DNA of 64,000 nt from Planococcus chinensis (GTDB lineage Bacteria > Bacillota > Bacilli > Bacillales_A > Planococcaceae). This document shows positions 51,953-60,146 of the stretch, one piece after another; within the stretch, counting starts at the first letter, position 1; each line of letters begins with the position of its first letter. The notes under the pieces are model-generated. The model was not told where the DNA came from. It searched no databases and saw only the letters and a list, made by a program, of their open reading frames with translations. The DNA lies in NCBI RefSeq assembly GCF_020071995.1, contig NZ_JABWTK010000007.1:172129-236128 (forward strand). The letters run 5' to 3'. Made by a program: the position numbers and the translations under genes.

Positions 51953-52577
51953 TCGCGTCTATTAACCAAACATACCCGTTCAGTTGGGTGAACTCAACTG
52001 AAAAGCCTGCCGCTTCGATTAATTCTTTCATGGCCGGCAATGTGGTGTAGTATTCCCGGTTCAGATCTTCCACCAGGTTAACATATCCGCGCGATGCTTC
52101 AAAATCCACTTTCTGCTGTTTGGCTTGGAGCGATTCAAATAATGTATCTGCGAATACCACTTTCCCGCCAGCCGGCAATTTTTCTGCGTACAAACGAAAA
52201 GCCTGGGCTTTTTCTTCATCTGTTAAATGGTGGAAAGCATAGGTGCTGACAAAAGTCTTCGCTCCAATTTTATCATCAAACTGAAGAAAATCCCCGTCCA
52301 CCAATGTTAAATCGGGAAGTTTTTCTGCGGTTACTTCGCGCATGGCTTCGTTCGGCTCGATGCCTGTCACTTGAAGCCCGCGTGCCAGCAATTTCTCTGT
52401 AAGATTTCCTGTGCCAACTCCGAATTCCACTACCGGGCTGATGGCTAAATCAGCCACTGCTTGCAATATTTCATCGTATTTCACGAAAACATCTTCATAT
52501 TCTTTATCTTTTCCATATACTGAGTCGTCGTATGTGTGAACCCATTCATCAAATATTTCTACGAATTCGCGCCCCAT
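51939..52577 (-). CDS. yrrT: SAM-dependent methyltransferase YrrT
   Basis: A 212-residue class I methyltransferase. SPVVEFGVGTGNLTEKLLAR is the SAM motif I, TGIEPNEAMREVTAEKLPDL motif II, and STYAFHHLTDEEKAQAF follows. It starts the sulfur operon as in B. subtilis, where yrrT precedes mtnN-mccAB; its substrate is unknown. The ATG lies behind AAAAGGGGC. The last residues KKG and the stop come from a family B repeat, so the native C-terminus may have been altered. Confidence 0.87.
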   Translation of the reverse strand: MGREFVEIFDEWVHTYDDSVYGKDKEYEDVFVKYDEILQAVADLAISPVVEFGVGTGNLTEKLLARGLQVTGIEPNEAMREVTAEKLPDLTLVDGDFLQFDDKIGAKTFVSTYAFHHLTDEEKAQAFRLYAEKLPAGGKVVFADTLFESLQAKQQKVDFEASRGYVNLVEDLNREYYTTLPAMKELIEAAGFSVEFTQLNGYVWLIDATKKG

Positions 52578-52607
52578 TTTAAATGCCCCTTTTGGATACT
52601 TATATTT

Positions 52608-52664
52608 ATAAAACCAATAGCCTTACTAGGTTTTATTTATACCATATTTAAGAAGGCGTTTCAA
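52608..52664 (-). promoter_or_regulatory. yrrT promoter with operator-like dyad
   Basis: On the minus strand TTGAAA (52664-52659), 17-bp spacer, TATAAA (52641-52636), followed at once by an 8-bp dyad ATAAAACC-N13-GGTTTTAT (52608-52636). The dyad covers the expected start site, the position of a repressor such as CymR, though I cannot match the CymR consensus with confidence. Confidence 0.6.
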
Positions 52665-52685
52665 CTTTCTGAAACGCCTTCTTAA
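52648..52685 (-). terminator. Terminator of the YczE-like gene
   Basis: AAGAAGGCGTTTCA and TGAAACGCCTTCTT around six bases, overlapping the stop of the YczE-like gene. Its distal arm also contains the -35 box of yrrT. Confidence 0.8.
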
Positions 52686-53323
52686 ATTTTTAGAACGGGC
52701 GGGATGTTGTCTTTTTTATCAATAATTTTCTTAAGCAGCCGTTCAAATTGCGGCAATGAAATTTGTACGATTCTGCCCGTCAACAAAGCGACTGCGACTG
52801 TGCCAACGCCGACCGGTCCACCGAGCAGCCAGCCGACCAAAGCGACAGTCACTTCAATGCCCGCCCGGACGACGGTTATGCTGAGGCCGGTCTTTTCGAC
52901 AAGGATCAGCATCAAGCTGTCACGCGGCCCTGCTCCGATCCGCGGCGAAACGTAAAGGCCGACGCCATAGCCGGAAATTGTGATACCAGCAAGAAAAATG
53001 AGGATTTGGCCGACCAGCGTTTCAATATCCGGGATGAGCCAGTTGAATATATCGATAAAAATTCCGACCAACAGCATATTCAAGAATGTGCCGATTTGAG
53101 GAATCTTCCGCGTAAACAGCATCGTCGAAACGATTACTGCCAAACCCACGATAATGGCCCATGTACCGATTGTTAAGCCAAAATTTTTATAAAGGCCGAC
53201 ATTCAATACATCCCAAGGGCTGATGCCGAGCTTATCTGCTTTGATGATCATCGTAAATCCTAAAGCCAAAACAATCAGGCCGCTAATAAAAAACAGCCAG
53301 CGGTAAAAAAATGCACGCCCCAT
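52682..53323 (-). CDS. YczE/YyaS/YitT-like membrane protein
   Basis: A 213-residue protein with five to six membrane helices starting MGRAFFYRWLFFISGLIVLA. ADKLGISPWDVLNVGLYKNF and SPRIGAGPRDSLMLILVEKT are two related segments typical of the YczE family. The second of two ATGs is chosen because GAAGG is 6 bp ahead of it and abuts the first. Function unknown; transport is usually suggested. Confidence 0.82.
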   Translation of the reverse strand: MGRAFFYRWLFFISGLIVLALGFTMIIKADKLGISPWDVLNVGLYKNFGLTIGTWAIIVGLAVIVSTMLFTRKIPQIGTFLNMLLVGIFIDIFNWLIPDIETLVGQILIFLAGITISGYGVGLYVSPRIGAGPRDSLMLILVEKTGLSITVVRAGIEVTVALVGWLLGGPVGVGTVAVALLTGRIVQISLPQFERLLKKIIDKKDNIPPVLKI

Positions 53324-53397
53324 TGCCATCCTTCTTTCTATTATGTACTAATAAAAAGCCACCCATTCCCAAAAGAACGGATGGTTTTTATTCCTGC

Positions 53398-53883
53398 TTA
53401 TTCAACTGTGACAGCGGCATAGCGCCCACGGGTCACTTCAATCAAGTCAGCAGGCGACAATTTCAACTGCATGCCGATTTTTCCTGCAGAGACGATGATG
53501 TCTTCCAACTCTTGCGCTTGTTCAGCGACAAACGTCGGAAACAGCTTCTTCATGCCGAGCGGCGAACAGCCACCGCGAATATAGCCGGTCAATCCCAGAA
53601 TGTCTTTCACCGGCACCATTTCAATCTTTTTTTCACCAGCCGCTTTTGCTGCAGCCTTCAAATCAAGTTCTTCTGCTACCGGAATCACAAAGACATAGTT
53701 CTGTTTTGAGCTGCTGGCAGCGACCAAGGTCTTGTAGACGGTTTCCGGCGGATACCCGATTTTAGCCGCCACTGAAACGCCGTCAATCTTGCCGTCTTCC
53801 GGATCATATTGCAGCACTTCGTGCGCAATTTTCTCTTTATCAAGTATTCGTGCTGCGTTGGTTTTCGCGATTTTTTTCGCCAT
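53398..53883 (-). CDS. ybaK: Cys-tRNA(Pro)/Cys-tRNA(Cys) deacylase YbaK
   Basis: A 161-residue trans-editing hydrolase of the YbaK/EbsC type. It begins KTNAARILDKEKIAHEVLQY, has GYPPETVYKTLVAA with the conserved lysine, and GLTGYIRGGCSPLGMKKLFP, the substrate loop with glycines and serine-proline. It removes misacylated amino acids from tRNA-Pro. AGAGGTG precedes the ATG. Between topB and the YczE-like gene, same strand. Confidence 0.92.
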   Translation of the reverse strand: MAKKIAKTNAARILDKEKIAHEVLQYDPEDGKIDGVSVAAKIGYPPETVYKTLVAASSSKQNYVFVIPVAEELDLKAAAKAAGEKKIEMVPVKDILGLTGYIRGGCSPLGMKKLFPTFVAEQAQELEDIIVSAGKIGMQLKLSPADLIEVTRGRYAAVTVE

Positions 53884-53941
53884 GGGCTACACCTCTATCT
53901 GATCTGCATGCCATTAGCATAGCACCATTTTCAGAATCTTT

Positions 53942-56101
53942 CTATTCGTTCTGCCCCAATAATTTCTTCAATGCATCCGCCATCGCGGTATTCACCGGCG
54001 CATCATCTTGCTTTTTCAAGTATTGATTGACGTCTTTTTTCGTCGCTTTTGATTTACTCGCATTGCGGCGCTTTTCAAAAGCCGACAATTTTTCACGATG
54101 TCCGCATTGGCAGGCGAACATTTTGCCTTCCCCTTCGCCGCGCATTTCCATGCGCTTGTGGCAAACCGGGCAGCGGGCATTTGTCTGGACCGCCACTTGT
54201 TTTTTGTAGCCGCATTCGCGGTCTTGGCAGACGTACATTTTGCCGCGTTTGCCGTTGACTTCCAAAAGCGGCTTGCCGCAATCCGGACAGGTTTTGCCGG
54301 TGACGTTGTCGTGCTTGAATTTCTTATCGCTTTTCTTGATGTCCGACACAGATTTCTGGGCGAACGCAATCATCTCTTTCATGAACTGCTCTTTTTTCAT
54401 TTGCCCTTTGGCGATTTTATTGAGCTGCTGCTCCCAGTCTGCTGTCAGTTTCGGCGACTTCAAATCTTCCGGCACGAGTTCAAGCAATTGGCGGCCTTTT
54501 GAGGTAATCGTCAAGTCTTTGCCTTTTTTCTCAATCAGGAAGGTATTGAACAATTTGTCGATGATGTCGCCGCGCGTCGCAACCGTTCCGAGTCCTCCGG
54601 TTTCACCGAGCGTCTGGATCAATTCTTTGGATTCGCCTGCCATAAATTGCGCAGGATTTTCCATTGCGCCAAGCAGCGTTCCTTCATTGAAGAATGCCGG
54701 CGGCTTTGTTTTGCCGTCTGTCAGCGCGATGCCTTTGATGTGAAGCTTCTGCCCTTTTTCAAACGGCGGCAATGTCGTGTCGCCGTCTTCATCGTCGTCA
54801 TTGTAGACGCGTTTCCAGCCTTCGTTGCGGATCGTATTGCCTTTGGTCTGGAAGGTTTCGCCGCCCGCTGTGATTTTCACCGTCGTCTGATCGTATTCGT
54901 ACATCGGGTAGAATACCGCCAGGAAACGTTTGACGATCATGTCGTATAGTTTATGCTCTTTGTCCGATAAGTTATGGAGCTGCGGCGTTTCTTCCGTCGG
55001 GATGATGGCATGGTGGTCGCTGACTTTATTGTCATCGATCACGCCTTTTTGCGGAGCCACCGGCGTTTTCAGGATCGTCGCTGCAAGCGCGCGGTACGGG
55101 CCGACCTGCACGGCTTTGATGCGGTCTTTCAGCGTGTCTCTCATATCGGACGTCAAATGCTTCGAATCAGTCCGCGGATATGTCACGATTTTATAGCGCT
55201 CGTACAAGCCCTGCAGCGTGTTCAGCGTTTCTTTCGCCGACCAGCTATAGCGCTTGTAGGCTTCTTTTTGAAGTTCCGTCAAGTCGAATAAAGGCGGGGC
55301 CGGCTGTTTTTTCGGCGTGACTTTCACGTCAGTGACGGTGCCTTCATGCGTATTGTTCAGCTTGTTGAAGAGCTTGTCGATTTTTTCTTTATCGAACGAC
55401 TGCGTCGAATTGCCGTCGGTCCAGGTGAATGCAGCTTGGTCCGTAATCGCCTGCATGCCATAATACGGCTTCGGCTGGAAGTTGCGGATCTGCTTTTCGC
55501 GTTCGGCAATCATGGCAAGCGTCGGCGTCTGCACGCGTCCGGTCGATAATTGCGCATTGTATTTCACTGTTAGTGCGCGCGTCGCGTTGATGCCGACGAC
55601 CCAGTCCGCTTCCGCACGGGCAACCGCTGCCTGGAACAGGTTCTCATAGGCTTTGCCGTCTTTCAAATTGTTGAAGCCGTCTTTGATCGCTTTATCGGTG
55701 ACAGACGAAATCCACAAACGCTTAATCGGCTTGCGCGTTTTCGTTTTCTCCAAAATCCAGCGCGCGACAAGTTCCCCTTCGCGTCCGGCATCGGTCGCAA
55801 TGATGACTTCATTGACGTCGCTGCGGTTTAATTGTGCCTTTACGGCATTGTATTGTTTCATCGACTGTTTGATTGGCACCAGTTTGAACGGTTCCGGAAT
55901 GATCGGCAAGTTCTCCATTTTCCATTCCTTGAAGTCGTTGTCGTATTGTTCCGGCTGTGCTTGCGTCACCAAATGGCCGAGCGCCCACGTCACGATATAC
56001 TGTTTGCCTTCCAAAAATCCATTGCCTTTTTGTGAACATCCGAGCACGCGCGCAATATCACGCGCCACGGATGGTTTTTCTGCTAGAACTACTGATTTCA
56101 A
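53942..56101 (-). CDS. topB: DNA topoisomerase III
   Basis: Type IA topoisomerase of 719 residues. The TOPRIM part has VVLAEKPSVARDIARVLGC and EVIIATDAGREGELVARWIL, the catalytic tyrosine is in VTYPRTDSKHLTSDM, and STGRVQTPTLAMI is the 5Y-CAP signature. The C-terminus adds two zinc-ribbon-like units, CPDCGKPLLEVNGKRGKMYV and CPVCHKRMEMRGEGEG, and a lysine-rich tail, so it is longer than E. coli TopB there. TTG 56101 is chosen as start because GAGGG is 8 bp ahead; the ATG five codons upstream lacks a site. Confidence 0.94.
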   Translation of the reverse strand: MKSVVLAEKPSVARDIARVLGCSQKGNGFLEGKQYIVTWALGHLVTQAQPEQYDNDFKEWKMENLPIIPEPFKLVPIKQSMKQYNAVKAQLNRSDVNEVIIATDAGREGELVARWILEKTKTRKPIKRLWISSVTDKAIKDGFNNLKDGKAYENLFQAAVARAEADWVVGINATRALTVKYNAQLSTGRVQTPTLAMIAEREKQIRNFQPKPYYGMQAITDQAAFTWTDGNSTQSFDKEKIDKLFNKLNNTHEGTVTDVKVTPKKQPAPPLFDLTELQKEAYKRYSWSAKETLNTLQGLYERYKIVTYPRTDSKHLTSDMRDTLKDRIKAVQVGPYRALAATILKTPVAPQKGVIDDNKVSDHHAIIPTEETPQLHNLSDKEHKLYDMIVKRFLAVFYPMYEYDQTTVKITAGGETFQTKGNTIRNEGWKRVYNDDDEDGDTTLPPFEKGQKLHIKGIALTDGKTKPPAFFNEGTLLGAMENPAQFMAGESKELIQTLGETGGLGTVATRGDIIDKLFNTFLIEKKGKDLTITSKGRQLLELVPEDLKSPKLTADWEQQLNKIAKGQMKKEQFMKEMIAFAQKSVSDIKKSDKKFKHDNVTGKTCPDCGKPLLEVNGKRGKMYVCQDRECGYKKQVAVQTNARCPVCHKRMEMRGEGEGKMFACQCGHREKLSAFEKRRNASKSKATKKDVNQYLKKQDDAPVNTAMADALKKLLGQNE

Positions 56102-56184
56102 TTTATTCACCCTCATTTCGTATAGCGTATATTATAACACCTTCCGGTTTGGCTGGCTTTTCGTGGGGGTTAGAGGTGTGAAAA

Positions 56185-56276
56185 GCGTATTTCCTAGATA
56201 ACGGGGCGTATTTTAACCTTTACTGTGCGTATTTTTCGATAACCGAGCACATTTTAACCTTTATCGAGCGTATTTT
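56185..56276 (+). repeat. 21-bp periodic array 6, word GCGTATTTTAACC
   Basis: Five units at 56185, 56206, 56227, 56247 and 56268, spacings 21, 21, 20, 21. Units 2 and 4 carry TTTTAACCTTTA, units 1 and 3 differ before AACSG. It lies between divergent topB and the NERD gene. Confidence 0.85.
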
Positions 56277-56354
56277 ACACTGACAAAAAATCCATTGATA
56301 TTCACCTGCGAAAAAGGTATTATATCTTCAATTCAAATGAAAGGATTGATGTCT

Positions 56355-57293
56355 TTGCATATTATTGAAAGGCGGCGCCCTTATCGGCTTATTTATCAGC
56401 AAGCACTGTTGGCACGCACTTCGCCGTCGCACAAAAGCTATCCACTATTAAAAGAGAAAGTCCGAAGACGTGCAGCCGGATTCGCCGGCGAAATCCAGTT
56501 TGATCGAGTTTGTGGCGAATATGGAGAGGAGATGCAATTTAGATTAATCCCTGATTTCAAGACGGCTACACACCAAATTGATGCCATCTGTATTTTCCCT
56601 TCTTTTATTGCCATAGTAGAAGTCAAAAATATTAGCGGCCATATTCATATGGATGGAACGAACAGACAGTTTTTCCGCATATTAAACGGAGTTATGACTG
56701 GCATGACAAACCCTGATGATCAGCTTTACCGGCACGAAAAGTTGGTTCGCCGTTTGATTGGCGATAAAGTGCCGATTATTGGCATTGTTGTCTTTACGAA
56801 TTCTTCAGCCATATTGGAAATAAAAAATATCAAACGAAGAGTCATTCATCTCTCCGGTCTTCCATTTGTATTTGATGAACTGGTTTCCCGTTATCGAACC
56901 TCCCCCACAATCGAAATAGAACATTATTTCAACTCTCTCTTATCTATGCAACCCCCATTGCAAATCCATACTCCGCCTTTAATTTCTTATCCTCTTTTAG
57001 AAGGCGTTTTCTGCCCTGACTGCCCCTATACTAAAATGAATTATTCCCGCAACTTTTGGCGCTGTCCCTTATGCGCAAGAAAACAAGCAGATGCTCACTT
57101 ATTGGCACTGCAGGATTACCGGCTGCTAATTGGCTCTACTATATCGAATTTAGAATTCCGGCGGTTTACTGGCATGCAGTCCCGCACAAATGCATGGGCT
57201 ATCCTTCAAAGCTGCGGATTTCAGAAAATCGGCAATAAGAAAAGTCGGCGCTATGTAATTCCTGAAATGGACCTTCGAAAAAGTTCGGATTAG
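56355..57293 (+). CDS. NERD-domain protein with zinc-finger segment
   Basis: A protein of about 312 residues with an N-terminal NERD (nuclease-related) domain: AAGFAGEIQFDRVCGEYGEE, then HQIDAICIFPSFIAIVEVKN supplying the aspartate and ExK of a PD-(D/E)XK-like core. A four-cysteine segment CPDCPYTKMNYSRNFWRCPL lies near residue 235, and a basic C-terminal domain ends RRYVIPEMDLRKSSD. Start: AAAGGA is 9 bp before TTG 56355 and 3 bp before ATG 56349; either may be used. Bases are more AT-rich than in neighbours. Both flanks carry 21-bp arrays of one word. Nuclease activity is inferred from family only. Confidence 0.78.
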   Translation: MHIIERRRPYRLIYQQALLARTSPSHKSYPLLKEKVRRRAAGFAGEIQFDRVCGEYGEEMQFRLIPDFKTATHQIDAICIFPSFIAIVEVKNISGHIHMDGTNRQFFRILNGVMTGMTNPDDQLYRHEKLVRRLIGDKVPIIGIVVFTNSSAILEIKNIKRRVIHLSGLPFVFDELVSRYRTSPTIEIEHYFNSLLSMQPPLQIHTPPLISYPLLEGVFCPDCPYTKMNYSRNFWRCPLCARKQADAHLLALQDYRLLIGSTISNLEFRRFTGMQSRTNAWAILQSCGFQKIGNKKSRRYVIPEMDLRKSSD

Positions 57294-57302
57294 GCTTTAA
57301 AA

Positions 57303-57393
57303 GCGTATTTACAGTACAACTGTGCATATTTTAACCTTAATCGAGCGTATTTCTTTATAACCGAGCATATTTTAACCTTTACCGAGCGCAATT
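57303..57393 (+). repeat. 21-bp periodic array 7, word GCGTATTTTAACC
   Basis: Units at 57303, 57324, 57345, 57365 and 57386 with spacings 21, 21, 20, 21, the same rhythm as array 6. Units 2 and 4 carry TTTTAACCTT. It begins 9 bp after the NERD stop. Confidence 0.85.
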
Positions 57394-57408
57394 CCAAAAA
57401 ACCAACAA

Positions 57409-57432
57409 AAAAACCTCCCGCGGGAGGTTTTT
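57409..57432. terminator. Convergent terminator
   Basis: AAAAACCTCCCG followed at once by CGGGAGGTTTTT, between the NERD gene and the minus-strand flavoprotein. Confidence 0.85.
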
Positions 57433-57442
57433 CTTCTGCTAT

Positions 57443-58006
57443 TTAAGGATTATCAATCGTTTCCTTTGATAAATTCTGGCTCATTTCAGCGTATTGGACG
57501 AAAACGCGGGCCAATTCGCGCAAGCGGTCGTGGACGTCTTCGTTGATGATCGTGTTCGTGTCATCGAAATGGCTCGTGTGCGTGTAGACGTAGTTCGGCG
57601 TCACGAGGCAGCGGAAGTAGTCGAGAATCGGCTTTAGCTGGTTTTCGATGACGAGATGGTGCTGATAGGTGCCGCCGTTTGCAACGATTGATACCGGTTT
57701 GTAGCGCATCGTGCGCGGATGCAGCATATCGAATGTGTTTTTTAAGACGCCTGGAATCGAGCCTTGGAAAATTGGTGTGGCGATGATATAGCCATCCGCG
57801 GTTTCAAAGCGATGGACGATTTCCTGCATGTCCTTGTTGTACTCGCCGAGTGGCCGGCCATCGACAAACTGGTGCTCGTAATCAGCCAGGTTCAACATCA
57901 CAAGCTCCATATCCGGATTAAAATCTTTGATATAGGTTTGCACCTGTTCCAAGATGGCCCCCGTTTTTCTCCCAATAATTGTGCCGTCCACCAATAAAAT
58001 CTTCAT
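57443..58006 (-). CDS. NAD(P)H-dependent FMN reductase family flavoprotein
   Basis: A 187-residue flavodoxin-like protein: MKILLVDGTIIGRKTGAILE is the phosphate-binding region, GYIIATPIFQGSIPGVLKNT the FMN-contact loop and YKPVSIVANGGTYQHH the second. It resembles SsuE/azoreductase-type NADPH-dependent FMN reductases. GAGGAGG is 9 bp before ATG 58006; six extra upstream codons are not used. Single gene. Electron acceptor unknown. Confidence 0.85.
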   Translation of the reverse strand: MKILLVDGTIIGRKTGAILEQVQTYIKDFNPDMELVMLNLADYEHQFVDGRPLGEYNKDMQEIVHRFETADGYIIATPIFQGSIPGVLKNTFDMLHPRTMRYKPVSIVANGGTYQHHLVIENQLKPILDYFRCLVTPNYVYTHTSHFDDTNTIINEDVHDRLRELARVFVQYAEMSQNLSKETIDNP

Positions 58007-58130
58007 AAGACAAATCCTCCTCAAATGCGTATCTGCTTGGCCATAAAGCGAACAGCCTATAGCCTTGTTGTCTTTATCATAGCAAACCGGGCTGCCAAAT
58101 ACGCACCGATACGCTTATTCGGAAAAGATT

Positions 58131-59978
58131 TCATTCTTTAGGCTGAGTTGCCGTTTTCAACCGGCTGGTCTCCAGTTTCTCCTGAATCCGGATTTCCTGA
58201 TGCGCCGGCGGGGAAAAGCTGACGATGGTGTCCCCCGTTTTCGGTTCTACTGCCATGCCGGTGGTAAAGAATTCGATTTTCCCTTGTGCGCGCTCTACGA
58301 ACAAAGGAATCGTACCGTCTACGGACCTCTCTTGGAAATCCGTGTATGTGTACTGTTCGGTCAATTGCGTTTTCCGCATGGCGTATCCTTCTTCTGCTTT
58401 TGCTTCAAGTGCATGGATATTCCATTCCGCTCCGAACAAGGTTCTGCCGCTGAGCGAAGAGTGGAAATCCTTCGGGTCGCCTTTATGAATCGCCGTCTGG
58501 AACAAGTGCGTCCGCCCGAGCTCCGGCACGAAATTATTGACCACCAAGGAATTATACGAATCCGTATCGGTGGCGACAATCATTGTTTCATATGGCGTCA
58601 GATCAATTTCGTACTCGGTGTGTTCCGACAGGATTTCACCGGCAAAACTTGGCACTCCCGCCTGGCGCGCAAGCTGCAGATTGCCCCACGCCGAATCGAT
58701 GATCAATACGTTTTTATTCATGCTCTGCAGCATTTTTCCAAGCCGCACCGCGAACCGGCTGCTGCCGACAATCAAAATTCCCGGTTCCACGGATGAAGCA
58801 AGGCCCAACTTTTTGCCGAGCCAGCTAATGGAAAAGCCGTGGGCGATGACGGTCGAAAAGACTAAGGCAAAAGTCAGCGCCGTTAACAATTCTGCGTCTT
58901 CAAAGCCTGCGTCAAGCAAAGTAGTGGCGAAATAACCGGATACGGTCAACGCAACAATTCCGCGCGGCGCGATCCAGCCGATTAAAGTCTTTTCCTGCAC
59001 CGTCAAGTCGGTGCCGATCGTTGAAAGCCAGATCGACAGCGGCCGGACCACAAAGAGCATCGCCAGCACAAAGGCAATGATGCGCACATTAAAGATTTCA
59101 ATCAGGACGTCCAAGCTGAGTGAGGCGGTCAGCATGACGAAAATGCTGGAAATCAGGAGCACAGAAATGTTTTCTTTGAAATGGCGCATTTCATTGATGG
59201 ATGTAATGTTCATATTGGCCATCATGATGCCCATTGCGGTAACGGCGAGTAAGCCCGTTTCATGCATCACGATATCCGAGACGGTGAACACCAATAGCAC
59301 AACGGCAAACACCATCGGCGATTTGAGGAATTCGGGAATCTGCCCTTTTTCGAACATCCGCCCCATTCCCCATCCGACGCCCAGTCCAAGCAGCACGGCA
59401 AACAGCGCCGCTAAAAAGAACAGGCCAAATGCAGCAGCTGATTCTTCACCCATGGCGAACAATACGAATTGAAAAGCAAACAAAGCCAGCAAAGCGCCGA
59501 ACGGGTCGACTACGATGCCTTCCCATTTTAAAATGGCTGCAGGACGTGCCTTCAGTTTCGCCTGCCGCAATAAAGGCAGGATTACGGTCGGTCCGGTCAC
59601 GATAAACAAACCGCCGATGACGAATGAAACCGCGAGCGATAAGCCAGCCAGATAATGGGCTGCAAGCGATCCGGCAATCCAGGCGATGAAAGCGCCGAAT
59701 GTGACAATCCGCCAAACCGGCTTGCTGAAGCTTTTAATTTCCTTAAAGTTTAAATTCAAGCTTCCTTCAAATAAAATAATTGCTACCGCTAAGGAAATCA
59801 GCGGATTGAATAAATCGCCAAAACTTTCTGATGGCGAAATGATGCCGAGCAGCGGCCCTACAAGAAGGCCCGCAATCGACATTAGGACAATCGCTGGCAG
59901 CTGCAGGCGCCACGCAATCCATTGCGACAAGACGCCAAGGAACAGCACCAGCATTACATCAAATAATAAAGAATCGAT
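58131..59978 (-). CDS. Cation:proton antiporter (CPA1-like) with C-terminal RCK-type domain
   Basis: An antiporter of about 615 residues: 12 or so membrane helices with WRLQLPAIVLMSIAGLLVGP, GGLFIVTGPTVILPLL and GWIAPRGIVALTVSGYFATT, motifs of NhaP-type transporters. From about residue 395 a cytoplasmic Rossmann-like domain (ILIVGSSRFAVRLGKMLQSM, TMIVATDTDSYNSLVVNNF) resembles TrkA-N, with GSSR in place of the usual GxGxxG. Start is uncertain: GGGAGG at 59993-59988 is 9 bp before ATC 59978, with no ATG, GTG or TTG at that spacing. GTG 59999 lies before the site and ATG 59954 far after it. Confidence 0.83.
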   Translation of the reverse strand: MDSLLFDVMLVLFLGVLSQWIAWRLQLPAIVLMSIAGLLVGPLLGIISPSESFGDLFNPLISLAVAIILFEGSLNLNFKEIKSFSKPVWRIVTFGAFIAWIAGSLAAHYLAGLSLAVSFVIGGLFIVTGPTVILPLLRQAKLKARPAAILKWEGIVVDPFGALLALFAFQFVLFAMGEESAAAFGLFFLAALFAVLLGLGVGWGMGRMFEKGQIPEFLKSPMVFAVVLLVFTVSDIVMHETGLLAVTAMGIMMANMNITSINEMRHFKENISVLLISSIFVMLTASLSLDVLIEIFNVRIIAFVLAMLFVVRPLSIWLSTIGTDLTVQEKTLIGWIAPRGIVALTVSGYFATTLLDAGFEDAELLTALTFALVFSTVIAHGFSISWLGKKLGLASSVEPGILIVGSSRFAVRLGKMLQSMNKNVLIIDSAWGNLQLARQAGVPSFAGEILSEHTEYEIDLTPYETMIVATDTDSYNSLVVNNFVPELGRTHLFQTAIHKGDPKDFHSSLSGRTLFGAEWNIHALEAKAEEGYAMRKTQLTEQYTYTDFQERSVDGTIPLFVERAQGKIEFFTTGMAVEPKTGDTIVSFSPPAHQEIRIQEKLETSRLKTATQPKE

Positions 59979-60112
59979 AACAGCAATCCTCCCTTTCACA
60001 ACTTTTGGTGAACTTTTTCTATGCCTCAAACTTATTTGACCATTATAGAGGGTTTTCCGTTGATATGAAAAGCGAGAACCGAGCCGTCAGGTATTTAAAA
60101 ATTTGGTTTATA

Positions 60113-60121
60113 TGGTACAAT
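60113..60121 (+). promoter_or_regulatory. Extended -10 promoter element ahead of the small coiled-coil gene
   Basis: TGGTACAAT, an extended -10 sequence 26 bp before the GTG start; the -35 region (ATTTAA) is weak. Confidence 0.5.
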
Positions 60122-60146
60122 GGAAAAAAATCTAAGGGTGAATCTA

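Noticed and set aside
48956..53323. A SAM (S-box) riboswitch ahead of the sulfur genes
   Set aside because: The 100 bp before yrrT hold only a terminator, promoter and short dyad; none of the S-box conserved blocks is present.
20887..57393. The 21-bp arrays as CRISPR arrays
   Set aside because: Unit plus spacer is only 21 bp, repeats are 7-13 bp and degenerate, and no cas gene is in the window.
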